Assembly: GCA_017893485.1 (NCBI GenBank)
Contig: CM030363.1
Location: 108,123,073-108,187,072 of the forward strand
Direction: 5' to 3'
Length of the DNA: 64,000 bases
Source: Hemerocallis citrina
Taxonomy: Eukaryota; Streptophyta; Magnoliopsida; Asparagales; Asphodelaceae
Shown here: positions 20,901 through 31,375 of the stretch, piece by piece
Numbering within the stretch: position 1 is the stretch's first letter
How the letters are laid out: the number at the start of each line of letters is the position of its first letter
Notes under the pieces: generated by a model
Database searches by the model: none
Told to the model about the DNA's origin: nothing
Seen by the model: the letters and a program-made list of their open reading frames with translations, nothing else
Position numbers and translations under genes: made by a program

Positions 20901-21954
20901 ACTATCTTTCTAGTTAAGATCTTGTAGAATATAAAGTACGAATAATTAGTCTCTTACCCTCAGAGAGAGTTTTGTAAGTCGCTTCCAGAAGGATCTTGCA
21001 AAAAGACCCATTTGTAACATTCTATAGTTAAGCTGTACATCTAGTAGAAGGAAACGAGCTAGGTTGTGGTTATCTGTACTGAAGTACTACTAGTTATTCC
21101 AAACACATCTCTTGGATGAAGCTCTCTTGAAGAGAAGAGTAGTCCTGAGATGAGAGGAACGTAAAAGGAGCACTGAAATCGGGGTGCATACCAGGAGTAT
21201 TTTATTGACTGGTAGTAACTGGTTCAGAGCAGCTCAAAGAAGTTTAACCAGGTTGGAAGCATGATGGGCCATTTTGTTTTAAATCTTATGGTATCCTTAG
21301 AAATCTCTCTCTACTCTTGATTTCTTACTTATTGTTTTAAATCACAAAATCGCTAAAAAAGAATAATTGATAATAATAATTACAGTCTTGCCTCAGAAAT
21401 TTATCAATTAATGACTAACTATCAAGGAAGTGATAGGATGCTAGTTTTTTATGTTTATTGTCCTCATAGAGTAACAAGCATGAATGACTTTTATGAGTTC
21501 AAATTATTTTTCTTTAGTGTAGAATGAGTAATAATTATAACAATAAATAAAATAAATTATGGACAATCTGGCAATATAAATATCCAAATAATTGATGATC
21601 TAACTTTTATGAAAGATCTTTATTATTATATGAAAATTGAGAATTTGGTAGTTATATATGGAGTCCTACAGCAGCATGTAGACAATTTTTAGAAGAAAAC
21701 GAACATATTGAAGAAGGAAATGAACATATAGAAGAACTCGAAGAACCCCCATATGATAGTAGTAGTGAAATATTAGAGACATAATCAGAATCTACGAGAG
21801 ATCTTGAACTTATGCTTGATTACTGTAATATTTTTGAGATTGATAATGCACATTATTTCACAAAATATTATTTTATAGAAAACTATCACCTTTGAAGTTG
21901 TTTGATATTCTGTTTATTTCTATTTACAGTTGATTTCACGCTTCGCACCCCAGT
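20901..21954 (+). other. Leader-like and broken ORF region of the pararetrovirus
   Basis: It runs from the poly(A) signal to the PBS. A short open stretch begins near 21408, and a Glu-rich stretch (EENEHIEEGNEHIEELEEP) near 21690-21760 is followed by stops. No domain was recognised. The region could hold both the long structured leader and a rearranged coding piece. Confidence 0.35.
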
Positions 21955-21966
21955 TGGTATCAGAGC
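21955..21966 (+). promoter_or_regulatory. Primer-binding site, initiator tRNA-Met type, pararetroviral
   Basis: TGGTATCAGAGC is the complement of the 3' end of plant initiator tRNA-Met, the primer used by Caulimoviridae. It lies about 1.15 kb after the TATA box. It could alternatively be the end of an unrelated LTR element, but no LTR terminus precedes it. Confidence 0.5.
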
Positions 21967-22206
21967 TTTTTTCTAAGTAACTCTTACCTGGTTTTCTCAA
22001 AATATTTAGTACAAATTAAGTAGTTAAAAAATTGATTATCTAAGAGAAATAATAAATATTACAAAAAAAAATTTAAATTTGCAGAAAGATTACACATTCT
22101 ATAGAAAATTTTGTAGGATAGGAAGCATAAAATATTATGTAAAAACTATCTCTTAGTTGCAAATAGTTTGGTCATTGTCCCTTTTCTGCAAATAGTTTCA
22201 AAAATT

Positions 22207-23160
22207 GCCCTAACAAAATAATTAACTCATGTGGGTGTGTGGGTGGGGGGCGGGTTGGTTATTGTTCAGATTCGAGGGAGGATGGTGTGGTGGTGGTGGT
22301 GGAAGTTGTTTGGGTTTGAAAATTTTAATAAAGAAAGGTAGGTGATGGTGGTGGTGGTTGGTTGGTCAGAGGTGGTGGTGGGAGGTAAAGGTAGGAGAAG
22401 GAGGGGGTGGTGGTGGTTGGTCGGATTTGGGTGGGAGGTGAGAGATTCACGGGAGGATGATGTAGTTGTGATAGAAATTGTTTGGTTTTAAGATTTTAAT
22501 AGAGAAAGTTAGGTGATGGTGGTGGTGGTTGGTCGGAGGTGGTGAGAGGTGAAGGATTTGAGGTAAGAGAAAGAGGGGGAGTGGAGGTTGGTCAGATTTG
22601 GGTGAGAGGTGATAGATTCGAGGGAGGATAAGGTGGTGGTGGTGGTGAAAGTTGTTCGGGTGTAAAAATTTTAATGGAGAGATGTAGGTAATCATAGTGG
22701 TAGTTGGTCGGAGGTGGTGGGAGGTGAAAGATTTGAGGTAGAAAAGATGGGGAGGGGGGTGGAGGTTGGTCGGATTTGGGTGGGAGATGAGAGATTCGAG
22801 GGAGGATGAGGTGGTGGGGGTGGAAGTTTGTTGGGTTTGAAAATTTTAATGGAGGAAGGTAGGTGATGGTGATGGTGGTTGGTCGGAGGTGGTGGAAGGT
22901 GAAGGATTTGAGTTAGGAGAAGGAGGGAGGGTGGAGATAGGTCAGATTTGGGTGGGAGGATGAGGTGGTGTTTGTGGTGGTGGTGGTGGTGGTTTGGGGG
23001 GGACTGGATTTGATGAAGGAGAAGGAGGTGGTGGGGGTGGTTGGTTGGAGGTGGGGCACGAGGGGGAGCTCGAGAAGATGTTGGTGGTTGATGGAAGAGA
23101 AGGGGGTTAGTTGGTGGTTGGTCGGAGGTGGTGATGGTTGGTCAGAGGGGGAGGGGAATT
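22207..23160 (+). repeat. GGT-rich minisatellite, about 5 units of 155-178 bp
   Basis: A unit containing GGGAGGATGAGGTGG recurs at about 22275, 22451, 22622, 22800 and 22953. Between these are runs of GGTGGTGG and a constant piece of the type GGTTTGAAAATTTTAATGGAG. The top strand is strongly G-rich and C-poor. Predicted ORFs here are artefacts of the repeat. From 23161 to 23307 the flank switches to AT-rich ATTAAAATTAAT repeats. Confidence 0.85.
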
Positions 23161-23317
23161 AAAGTTAAAACTAATTTAATTATAAATTTAAAAATAATAA
23201 TGTGATTAAAATTAAAATTAATGATGAAATTAAAATTAATCTATAAAATATAAAGTAAAGATGAGATTAAAATTTAATTTAATGATGTGATTAAAAATTA
23301 TCATGGGATTAAAATTA

Positions 23318-23430
23318 GGATAAATTTTAGATAACCCTACTTAGTTTTATTGATTTGGTAGAAAACCCTACTCATTTTTTTCTCCAGAAAACCCTACCAA
23401 ACTTTGTTTTCCGTTAGGAGCCACTGACTC
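23318..23430 (+). repeat. MULE left terminal inverted repeat
   Basis: It starts GGATAAATTTTAGATAACCC and contains three AGAAAACCCTAC/GATAACCCTAC-type units and CCGTTAGGA. It is the imperfect reverse complement of 32521-32646. Confidence 0.8.
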
Positions 23431-24237
23431 CATTATCTTTAGCATGGATTAATTAAAATGCCCCAAGACTATATTAACAGATTAAGTATTTTTTTTAAAA
23501 AAAAAATCACCCCCAAAAATCTAATCACTGCCGAAATATTTCAATCCCCCCCCCCCCATTTTGAGATTTTCCCAGAATTGGAACAAGGAAACAAATTACA
23601 ATTTGATCTATGAAGGACATCGAAGCAGAAATGGAGAGGACCTAGGAGAAGAAGTGGGTTCAGAGGCTTGGAATAGGACACTGATTCGTTAAGAAAAATT
23701 GATAAATTTGCAACCTTTAGATGTATTTGTAGTTCAAATGTTGTTTTTATTCCAAGTAAATCGTCGAAAGTGTTAAATTTGTGGGATTACTATATATATT
23801 TATGGTATTTGGTGTAAAGTTAACTGATTTGGGAATTTTATTTGGGTTAGAGTGTGCGGTATGAATTTTTCAATATAATCGGTACCAATTTTAAGATTTT
23901 GAAATTTTTCTTCACAATCTGTAGAATTCTGGCATATTTAGATGGTTATGTTCCTATGTTGGAGTTATGAGTGTCCACTTTTAAGGGCAAATTTTTTTAA
24001 GAGATTGGTTTGAATGTTTGAGATGGTTGTTGGTTAATTGACATATTATTAAGAATTTGTAGACTATAAAAAGGTCAAATTGGGTGCATGCATGTGCTGA
24101 TTAAGTAGTTGTAGTCTCAAACAACCATGTTCTTATGCTTTTAGGGATATGTACTTACAAACAATGCTGAACATTGGTTTTTGTGATTATGTTTAAATTG
24201 TTTTATAATTTTTTGTATGTACAAATGGGTGAAGTTA
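23431..24237 (+). other. MULE subterminal non-coding region
   Basis: AT-rich, with a C-run near 23550 and no convincing ORF. It is probably promoter, 5' UTR and first intron of the transposase gene. It ends at AGTTA, the target of the insert at 24238-24716. Confidence 0.5.
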
Positions 24238-24716
24238 TATAACGACCCACACACAATTAACTAAATTCTAATAACTGCATACCATAGGCTGCCTCAAAAG
24301 GGTGTCCGGACGGTTGGTGCTCCTTTATCATTGGCTTCCTAATATAACCACTCATTTATCTATTTCATTTGCTGATATGGGACTATTTCATCCCACTCCA
24401 ACTCACTAGCTACTTATCAACCCATTAATCAAGCCATCCATCATCATTAAAGCCATCGCCACACCACACATCTTCATCATGATCAACCCATGACCACCTC
24501 ATCTCCATAGTGCTGCCGAAATCACACACATCAAACACACACCAAGACACATGTCAACATCAAGCTCATTTTAATCCAACTATTTGCCTAAGCCCCATAG
24601 GCTACTTGTATAGGCCACCTCTTCAATCCATTAATTCTCAAGCCCATAGAACTCTATATAGGCCCACTCTCTAATATGCCATATATATTACTATATTATA
24701 AATCTGGGGTGTTACA
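24238..24716. mobile_element. Short solo-LTR-like insert in the MULE (479 bp), TSD AGTTA
   Basis: It begins TATAACGACCC and ends GGGGTGTTACA, close to the inverted TGTAACACCCC / GGGGTGTTACA ends of the local gypsy LTRs. AGTTA flanks both sides (24233-24237 and 24717-24721). It has no ORF. A related segment seems to lie at 18853-19254. It could be a solo LTR of a short-LTR family or a non-autonomous element. Confidence 0.65.
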
Positions 24717-25801
24717 AGTTATAGGTATGTGTTGGAGATTAATCATGGGGGTAAGCTTGTTGGGAGGATGCATAAAGAGTACGTGGGTGGGAAAGTAAGT
24801 GTTATGAACGATGTAGATGTAGACACGCTCTTTCTAATTGATATAAGAGATGCAATGCAGATCTGTGGTTATGGTGGGACATACAGAGTCTACATGAGAT
24901 TGTTGACAGGAAGACTTAAAGGATCAGTAAGATTAATCTCATCAGACCAATTATTTTATAATTTGGTAATTTGTCACAAAGTTGTTCCCAAAATAGAGCT
25001 TTACATAGAACATTTGGTAGATATGCCCGGGTTGGCTTATATGGATGACCTCAATGAGGAGGAAATTGATAAAATCAAGAAGGAAAAGATTTGGAGATTA
25101 CATTTGGGGATGCTGAGCAAATAGTTGATGCAGATGAGACTATTATTGAAGAGGAAGTTGTTCTGAGTACAAGGGCTTCAGTCATCAATGATTCAAGGGT
25201 TGAAGTTCATCCTGCTTCATGAAGTGAAAGAACTGCTGATGTGGTAGAAAATGTTTCAATAAACATAGCCTCAGAACATAGTATATGTAGAATTGCTTCA
25301 TGTAGTGAAAGAATTGCTAATGGAGATAAGATTGCACCTGCAGATCGGCCAACTAATCAGGATAGTGATACAACTAATGAGGATACTCATACAACTAATG
25401 TGTGTACAACTGTGAATGATGCAGCAGTGGGATATGTAGGTATGTTATCAGATGTTTCAACTGAGGATGAGTTGTTCGAATCAGATAGTGAAGATGCATA
25501 TGAAGAAGTGCTGAGAATATCATATTTGGTGATTTAGAGGAAGACAACATATATAATAGTGAGTCAGATTCTGATTTTCAAATTGGTGAAGAAGAACATA
25601 CAGATGGATATACAAGCATGAGTGTAGATGGTGAAGATGAGATGGATGCAGAAGAAGGTGGAGGAAATGGTGAGGGGTGAGATTGAAGGTATGACTGAGG
25701 AAGATGCAGAAATTGAGGAATGAATCAAGTATCATGAAGCAGGGAGGAAAGAGAAACAAAAGAGGAATGAAACGAGGTACACAATAGCAGAAAGAGCTGA
25801 T

Positions 25802-26392
25802 GTGTTCATGAAGAAAAGAATAGATGCTGCTGAAAATATTGAGGTATACATTGATGGTTTGGACATTGGTGAGAGATTCTTAGGGTATGAAGATAGTGAC
25901 ACTCTAATCACCCCTCAATGTAGTGAAGATGAATGGGATGGTGTTAGAAGAGATACATCCAAAGTAGCTCCAACTTTTGACATGACGAAGGAACCACAAT
26001 TGAAAGTTGGCATGCTATTTGAGAATGCACAAGCAATGAGGAAGATGCTATATTATTACTTCATTATAAATAGAATTGACATAAAGATGTTGCAGAATGA
26101 CAGCTCAAAAATTTCTACTTGGTGCATAAATAGGACAAGAGATCGTGTAACAAAAAGCTTTGTAGGGTGTGAATGGGGAATCTATGGTTCAAGAAAAAAA
26201 AGCAAAACACACTTTCAAATACACAGTTTCATCTCTGACTGCAAATGTTCAAAAGTGAACAAATTGTTTTGTGCAAGCTTCACATGGTTTGCAAAAAAGT
26301 ATGTTGAAGATGTGAGGAATGATCCTCTATTGAATGTGAATGCTTTGCAGAAATGGGTAGCTAGAGAGATGAATATGAAAACTTCAAGATGA
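25802..26392 (+). pseudogene. MuDR DNA-binding segment of the MULE transposase
   Basis: Reads KVGMLFENAQAMRKML, CEWGIYGSRKKSKTHFQIH and WFAKKYVEDVRNDP, the pattern of the plant MuDR transposase N-terminal domain that recognises the TIR. Cys residues in the FVGCEW and SDCKCS segments are present. A TGA at 26390-26392 ends the frame, but the same frame continues past it with QIYRARRKVAKL, so this is a point nonsense mutation. Confidence 0.8.
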
Positions 26393-26443
26393 CAAATCTA
26401 TAGGGCTAGAAGAAAAGTAGCCAAACTAATTATAGGGGATGGG

Positions 26444-26758
26444 TTGGAGCAATTCACAAATTTGTGGGATTACACTAATTTTTTGAGAAGAAGAAATGAA
26501 GGGTCTCTAATCAAAGTCAAGGTTTTGAAAGAACCACAATACAAGTATCCAACTTTCAAGAGATTATTCATTGGATTCAAGGGTTGTGTTGATGGATTCA
26601 TACAAGGATGTAGACCACTGATAGATCTTGATGGATGTCATCTAAAAAATGGATTGAGTGTGATCTTTTTGAGTGTTGTCTCTAGAGATGTCAACAATCA
26701 AATGTTTGCAATAGCATTTGCATTAATTGAAGGAGAAACTAGAAAAACTTGGAAGTGA
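26444..26758 (+). pseudogene. Catalytic (DDE) segment of the MULE transposase
   Basis: Contains GCRPLIDLDGCHLKNG, which holds the first catalytic Asp of the MULE domain, and SRDVNNQMFAIAFALIEGE, which matches the conserved second strand. The TGA at 26756-26758 replaces a Trp codon in the TWKW-type motif. The frame resumes with FLKLLVEALGG and SDRLK before the intron at 26831. Confidence 0.8.
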
Positions 26759-26830
26759 TTTTTGAAGCTGTTGGTAGAAGCATTAGGAGGGGATGGGAAC
26801 TTATATTCTTACATATCAGATCGACTGAAG

Positions 26831-26918
26831 GTATTGCTTCAATTATGTAACTATATCAGTAAATTTGTATAAGTGGAATCTCTTTTATAAAGTTCTAATT
26901 AAACATTGGTTTTTGAAG
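26831..26918 (+). other. Intron in the MULE transposase (88 bp)
   Basis: Donor AAG/GTATTG and acceptor AAG/GGT. Removing it joins SDRLK to GLIQE, the usual order at this point in MULE transposases. Confidence 0.7.
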
Positions 26919-26977
26919 GGTTTGATACAAGAATGTGAGGAAGTGGTCCCAAGGGCAGAGTATAGGTTTTGCGTCAG

Positions 26978-27382
26978 GTATTCAACACACTTCCAAAATT
27001 TGGGCACAATATTTGATGAACCTAGCACTTCACTTTGACAAATCAATTGATATATCAATTGTCTATGCAGACTATTGATGCATCAACTCTAGCTTCAATT
27101 TTGAAAATCTCTCTTAAATTTTTGCACCAATGCAGTACATGTTTGAATCCACTTTTGCAATGGGAGTAGTCATATATGTCTGTCATAGGACAACATATAT
27201 ATGTCTGCCAATGTCCACTTTTCTATGCACTTTTTCTATATATTCTTCATTTCTAGATATGATATCTGATACCTCATACCAGTATTTGGGTAGTGCACAG
27301 TTTATTTGGAGGTATAACTGATACCTCATTCACTGCTTATGATTTCCTTAGTAACAATTCACATTGTCTGTTCACTATGTAG
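26978..27382 (+). other. Intron in the MULE transposase (405 bp)
   Basis: Donor CAG/GTATTC and acceptor TAG/GCATC. Removing it joins RFCVR to HLYANFK, a conserved MULE junction. Confidence 0.7.
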
Positions 27383-27808
27383 GCATCTTTATGCAAATTT
27401 CAAAGAGAATGGTTTCAACACAATGACAATGAACGAACAACTTTGGGAAGTAGCTTGTGCATATACAATGACCGAATTTAAAGAAGCACTGAGTATTTTA
27501 GATTAGGAAAGCCAGAAAGCAGTTAATTGGCTAATGGAGAGAGATCCACACACATGGTCTAGAAGCCATTTTTCAGCTTTTTGGAGAAGTGAGATGTTGT
27601 GCAACAATGTTAGTCAAAGCTTCGATAAGTACATAAAAGAGGCTAGGGGTAAGCTATTTGTATCAATGTGTGAGGTTATCAGGAAACAGCTTATGGTAAG
27701 GCTACATGAAAAAAGAAAGAGAAAGCACAAACACAAGGTCTGCCCTAGGATTATGGATCAGATTCATAAGCTGCAAGAAATCTCTACATCTTATGACATA
27801 ATATATGT

Positions 27809-28270
27809 TTGAGGAACAGAGTGGGAGTGCACATACAAGCAAGAGACCATGTCTTGTATATAGGCCTCAGAACTTGTACATGCAAACACTGGGATGTTAG
27901 GGGAAATCCTTGTATTCATGCATTGGCTATCATCATATTAGAGAATCAAGACCCAATAGATTATGTAGATAACTGTTACTTGACATCAACATATTTGAAA
28001 GCTTACTCCCATAAAATATGTTCAATTTCTGATTCAAAACATTGGCCTAATAGTGGATATGGAAGAATACTCTCACCATCTGTGAAGATATTGCCTGGAA
28101 GACCTCATAAGAACAAGAAAAAGGCTGCAGATGAGCCTGATAATAGAAACAAGAGGAAGAGAAGCACATACATGGTTCAATGTGGGAGGTGTGGGGTTGA
28201 GAGACATAATAAAAAGATTTGTCAAAATAAACTTCCACTGAAAATACCAGAGATAACCAAAAGAAAATAA
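27809..28270 (+). pseudogene. SWIM zinc finger and CCHC knuckle segment of the MULE transposase
   Basis: CTC...NPCIHAL fits the SWIM pattern CxCxnCxH, the C-terminal finger of MuDR-family transposases. It is followed by a basic linker and CGRCGVERHNKKIC, a CCHC-like knuckle. The frame is shifted relative to 27534-27808. After the TAA at 28268-28270 the same frame continues with RGGRGRGRRNVGR and further Gly/Arg-rich sequence to 28768. Confidence 0.8.
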
Positions 28271-28768
28271 AAGGGAGGAAGGCTATGTATACCAAGCGAA
28301 AGCATTGGAAGCCAACAATCAATTTTAGATGATATCCATGTTGAGGTACCAAACATAGAGAGAATGTCATCAACACAAACTGGTGCTAGGGCACCAACTA
28401 TTGATATTCAAGAACAAGCACAGACAAGAGGAGGCAGAGGTAGGGGAAGAAGAAATGTGGGCAGGTCAGTTTGAGGTAGAACACTAGGCAGGAGCAGTGG
28501 AAGGAGTGGTGGTAGAGGGTGGATGTCATCTGGTGGTGGAGGATAACTTTTCCAAAACATTGGAAGAGGGGCAAGTAGGGGAAGGGGATCAATGCTACAT
28601 AATACAAGTGTTGGAGTGCTGAGTCAAGCAGGAAGAAATATTTTTGGATTAGGGGGTTCCCAAAATATTATAACTCCACATGTTAGAGTACCACTTGCCC
28701 AACCAACTAGGGTTGTGTGGATGCCAGATAATTCAAACCAAGTATCAGATTTGTATATTGTCAATTAA

Positions 28769-30524
28769 GTCATTTAAAGCAATAAATAACTTTATGCTAA
28801 TATTTGTTTTTTTTCAATCTCAGGCTGCATCAACATGAGCTTCACAAGGAGCAAAGCAGTGAAAGGAAGTTATGAGATTATGTATATATATGTATATTGC
28901 TAGTTAAACTTTTTTATTGATACATAACTTGCTCATTTTTTCAGATCATTTCAAGCTATAAATCAACTTTTAAATGTTCTACTTGTGGAATTAATGAAGG
29001 CATCTGCACAGAGATGCAAGTGGAGAAGATGGAGTCATTACTGCACTTATATACAGCAACACACTTTTAGCTTTTTTGAGTTTTTGTATGTATCTGGAGT
29101 ATAGGTACCTGCAGATGAAGAAGTTGAGAAATTCTGCACACATACAGCTACTTAACATTGTTAGACTTATAACTTTGTATCAAATGGTTGGAGTAAATGT
29201 AACTGCAGTCTAGGCTTATCCTAATCAGGCAGCAATCAAGCAGCTTAAACAACATGAACAATTTTTGTAATGAATTAGAATTATAACTTTTTGATCAACA
29301 ATACTCTTTTTGGGTGCAAGAAGTAGTCAAATATGCACTAAACATTCTCATGTTCTGGTTGTCTGTAATATAATTATTTTATGAATGCAAGAGATCAATT
29401 GAGAGTGACTATTGATATGAATGCACTTTTTTAATATGACTGTATCTATTTAATGCATGTCTTTTGCATTATGTAGTAAACAGTTAACTTTCGAAAGCAT
29501 ACATTTGAATGCATTAGGTCTGAATGGATACATTTGAATGCATCAGGTCTGAATGCATCAGGTACATGTAGACATTTTGTATATGAATGCATTAGGTGCT
29601 TTGCATCAGGTATTGTGAAGTTTGTATAAGCATGCATCGGGCAGCAACAATTTTTGTGAAGTTTTTAGTTGCTTCAGATGAATACATCAAGTTTTGACAT
29701 GAATGCATCAGGTATTGGTATATTTGTCTGATATTTGGATGCAATTGAATAATTGAGAGTGACTTTTGATATGAATGCAACTTTTATGATTGCAATTGAT
29801 ATGCCAACAACTTTTCCGAAGTCTGTAGCTGCTTCAATGCAATTGATATATCATACTTTTGAATGTATCAGGTCTGATATGAATTCATCACACATCAACA
29901 ATTTTTGTGAAGTTTGTAGCTGATTGAGATGCATGCAACTGTTGATTGAGATGAATGCATCAGGTTCTCTGCTTATGTCTGAGATGAATGCAGTTATTGT
30001 ACTAACTTTTAAGAGAAAATATTTGAGATTAATGCATCAGGTTTATGGTGTTTGTAACCAAATATGATGTATCAGGTTTTTGCTACCATTCTCTATGTTG
30101 TTGTTAGTCAATTAAGAATTTCATAAAGCTCGCACAACATATCTATCTCACAAAACATACATATCAGTACGAACATTATTATCAGTTACACACACTAATA
30201 TAGCAGTTACAAGTTATAAACAGAGGAGTCTCACAAGTACCAAAACATATTCATAAACATTATTTAACATGAAGTCATTTCATCATTTCTTACATACCAC
30301 TCTCATCTTATAGATGCACAATAACTTCAAAATATCTTACGAAACCATATCAGTATCATCTTACAATGACCACAATAATTAACCACACACACACTACTAC
30401 TACTTTCCATGTTCATGTCATCTTGCACATCATCTTGCAGTTGCCCAAAATACCATTTCCATACTACTGTCTACTACTACTTGAACACATAGAAAACAAC
30501 AAGTAATATCACACACACTAGCAT
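28769..30524 (+). other. MULE 3' non-coding region with AATGCATCAGGT repeats
   Basis: No ORF. From about 29505 to 30080 the motif GAATGCATCAGGT and close variants occur about a dozen times at irregular spacing. A longer companion, CAACAATTTTTGTGAAGTTT, appears near 29646 and 29895 with a weaker copy near 29804. This looks like a decayed tandem array. From 30120 to 30520 the sequence is A/C-rich and featureless. Confidence 0.6.
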
Positions 30525-31062
30525 TGTAACATCCCGTAATTTCAAAGAGCTAGTATAATATAATATAATATAATATAATATAATATATATATATATATAT
30601 ATAATGGAAAGTTAATGGCCAATGGCATTAATAGTAAATAAAGTGAATATGGGTATAAGTGTGATGGGGGGCCCATGGGAACAGTGAATAGCAGGTGTGT
30701 GCTGCTGTGTTGCTCGTGACGTTAGAGATCGCTGACGTGGCGGTTTGTGTGGGGGCCCTCATGTGCAGGTGAGGAGAAATAGCAGCTTGTGCTGCTGTCG
30801 TTACTTGTGCCACGTGGGCATGGGGCCCACCATTGTGGCTCTGTGCTCACAGAAGCAAGAGAAAAAGATGTATGAATATAATCCCATATCAGGAATTGCA
30901 CTAGAAATAACTAAATATAAATATAATAGCCTATGATCAAGAGTCACCAATCCGGTTGACCACCTTTTGAGAGGCAGCATGTGGTGGGTAGTTGTACTAT
31001 ACTATAAATAATTTCTCTTTTAAATTGTATAAATTGTCTGAGCTTGGGACATGGGCGTTACA
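30525..31062 (+). repeat. Left LTR of the TRIM-like element (538 bp)
   Basis: TGTAAC...GTTACA. It contains a TA-rich run near 30551-30602, GGGGCCCACCATTG-like GC-rich stretches, and TATAAATA near 31005 with about 55 nt to the LTR end. AGCAT precedes it (candidate TSD), but the right copy was not found because the right LTR is truncated. Confidence 0.75.
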
Positions 31063-31139
31063 AATGGTATCAAAGCCGACTTTCGACACCGAGTGTGGGA
31101 GAGCAGTGAGTTGACGCTGGTTTCTGAAGGAGGGGTGTA
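31063..31139 (+). promoter_or_regulatory. Minimal internal domain: PBS and polypurine tract of the TRIM-like element
   Basis: TGGTATCAAAGCC (31065-31077) is an initiator-Met-type PBS with one mismatch to the usual TGGTATCAGAGCC. GAAGGAGGGGTGTA (31126-31139) is the polypurine tract. About 50 nt lie between them. Confidence 0.7.
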
Positions 31140-31171
31140 TGTAATAACATCCCGTAATTTCAAAGAGCTAG

Positions 31172-31229
<58 letters not shown>

Positions 31230-31251
31230 CATCCCGTAATTTCAAGAGCTA

Positions 31252-31295
<44 letters not shown>

Positions 31296-31317
31296 TAGCT
31301 CTTGAAATTACGGGATG

Positions 31318-31375
<58 letters not shown>

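Larger units (their letters stand above)
16485..21970 (+). mobile_element. Endogenous pararetrovirus (Caulimoviridae-like), decayed and interrupted
   Basis: RNase H remnants (16485-16758 and 19484-19642) are followed by a second reading region (19643-20680), a 35S-type promoter with an as-1 box and TATA (20703-20800), a close AATAAA (20894), a long leader-like stretch and an initiator-Met-type PBS (21955-21966). That order matches a linearised plant pararetrovirus genome cut within pol. No LTRs flank it. Many stops and frameshifts show it is inactive. The right boundary is estimated. A solo LTR (16759-19483) splits it. Confidence 0.7.
24729..28768 (+). pseudogene. MULE (MuDR-type) transposase gene, broken, with introns
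   Basis: In order: an N-terminal plant-MULE domain (24729-25124; HHGGKLV-like start, GGKV, LYIEH); an acidic Thr/Asp/Glu-rich linker (25241-25760); a MuDR DNA-binding domain (25802-26392); the MULE catalytic domain (26444-26758; LDGCHLK); two GT-AG introns (26831-26918 and 26978-27382); a helical part (27383-27808); a SWIM zinc finger and a CCHC knuckle (27809-28270); and a Gly/Arg-rich tail to the TAA at 28766-28768. In-frame stops are at 26390-26392, 26756-26758, 27504-27506 and others, with a frameshift near 27810, so no full protein can be made. It would have cut and moved the element from its TIRs. Confidence 0.85.

Noticed and set aside
21955..22130. PBS-like TGGTATCAGAGC as the start of a separate LTR retrotransposon
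   Set aside because: No LTR terminus (TTACA or similar) directly precedes it and no gag follows; the pararetroviral context explains it better, though with limited confidence.
22447..22695. Minus-strand frame rich in His and Pro
   Set aside because: It is the complementary strand of the GGT minisatellite.
29446..29780. Minus-strand frames with repeated His/Asp/Ala/Phe
   Set aside because: Artefacts of the GAATGCATCAGGT repeats.
31020..31232. Minus-strand frame with a long Tyr-Ile run
   Set aside because: Encoded by the TA microsatellite.
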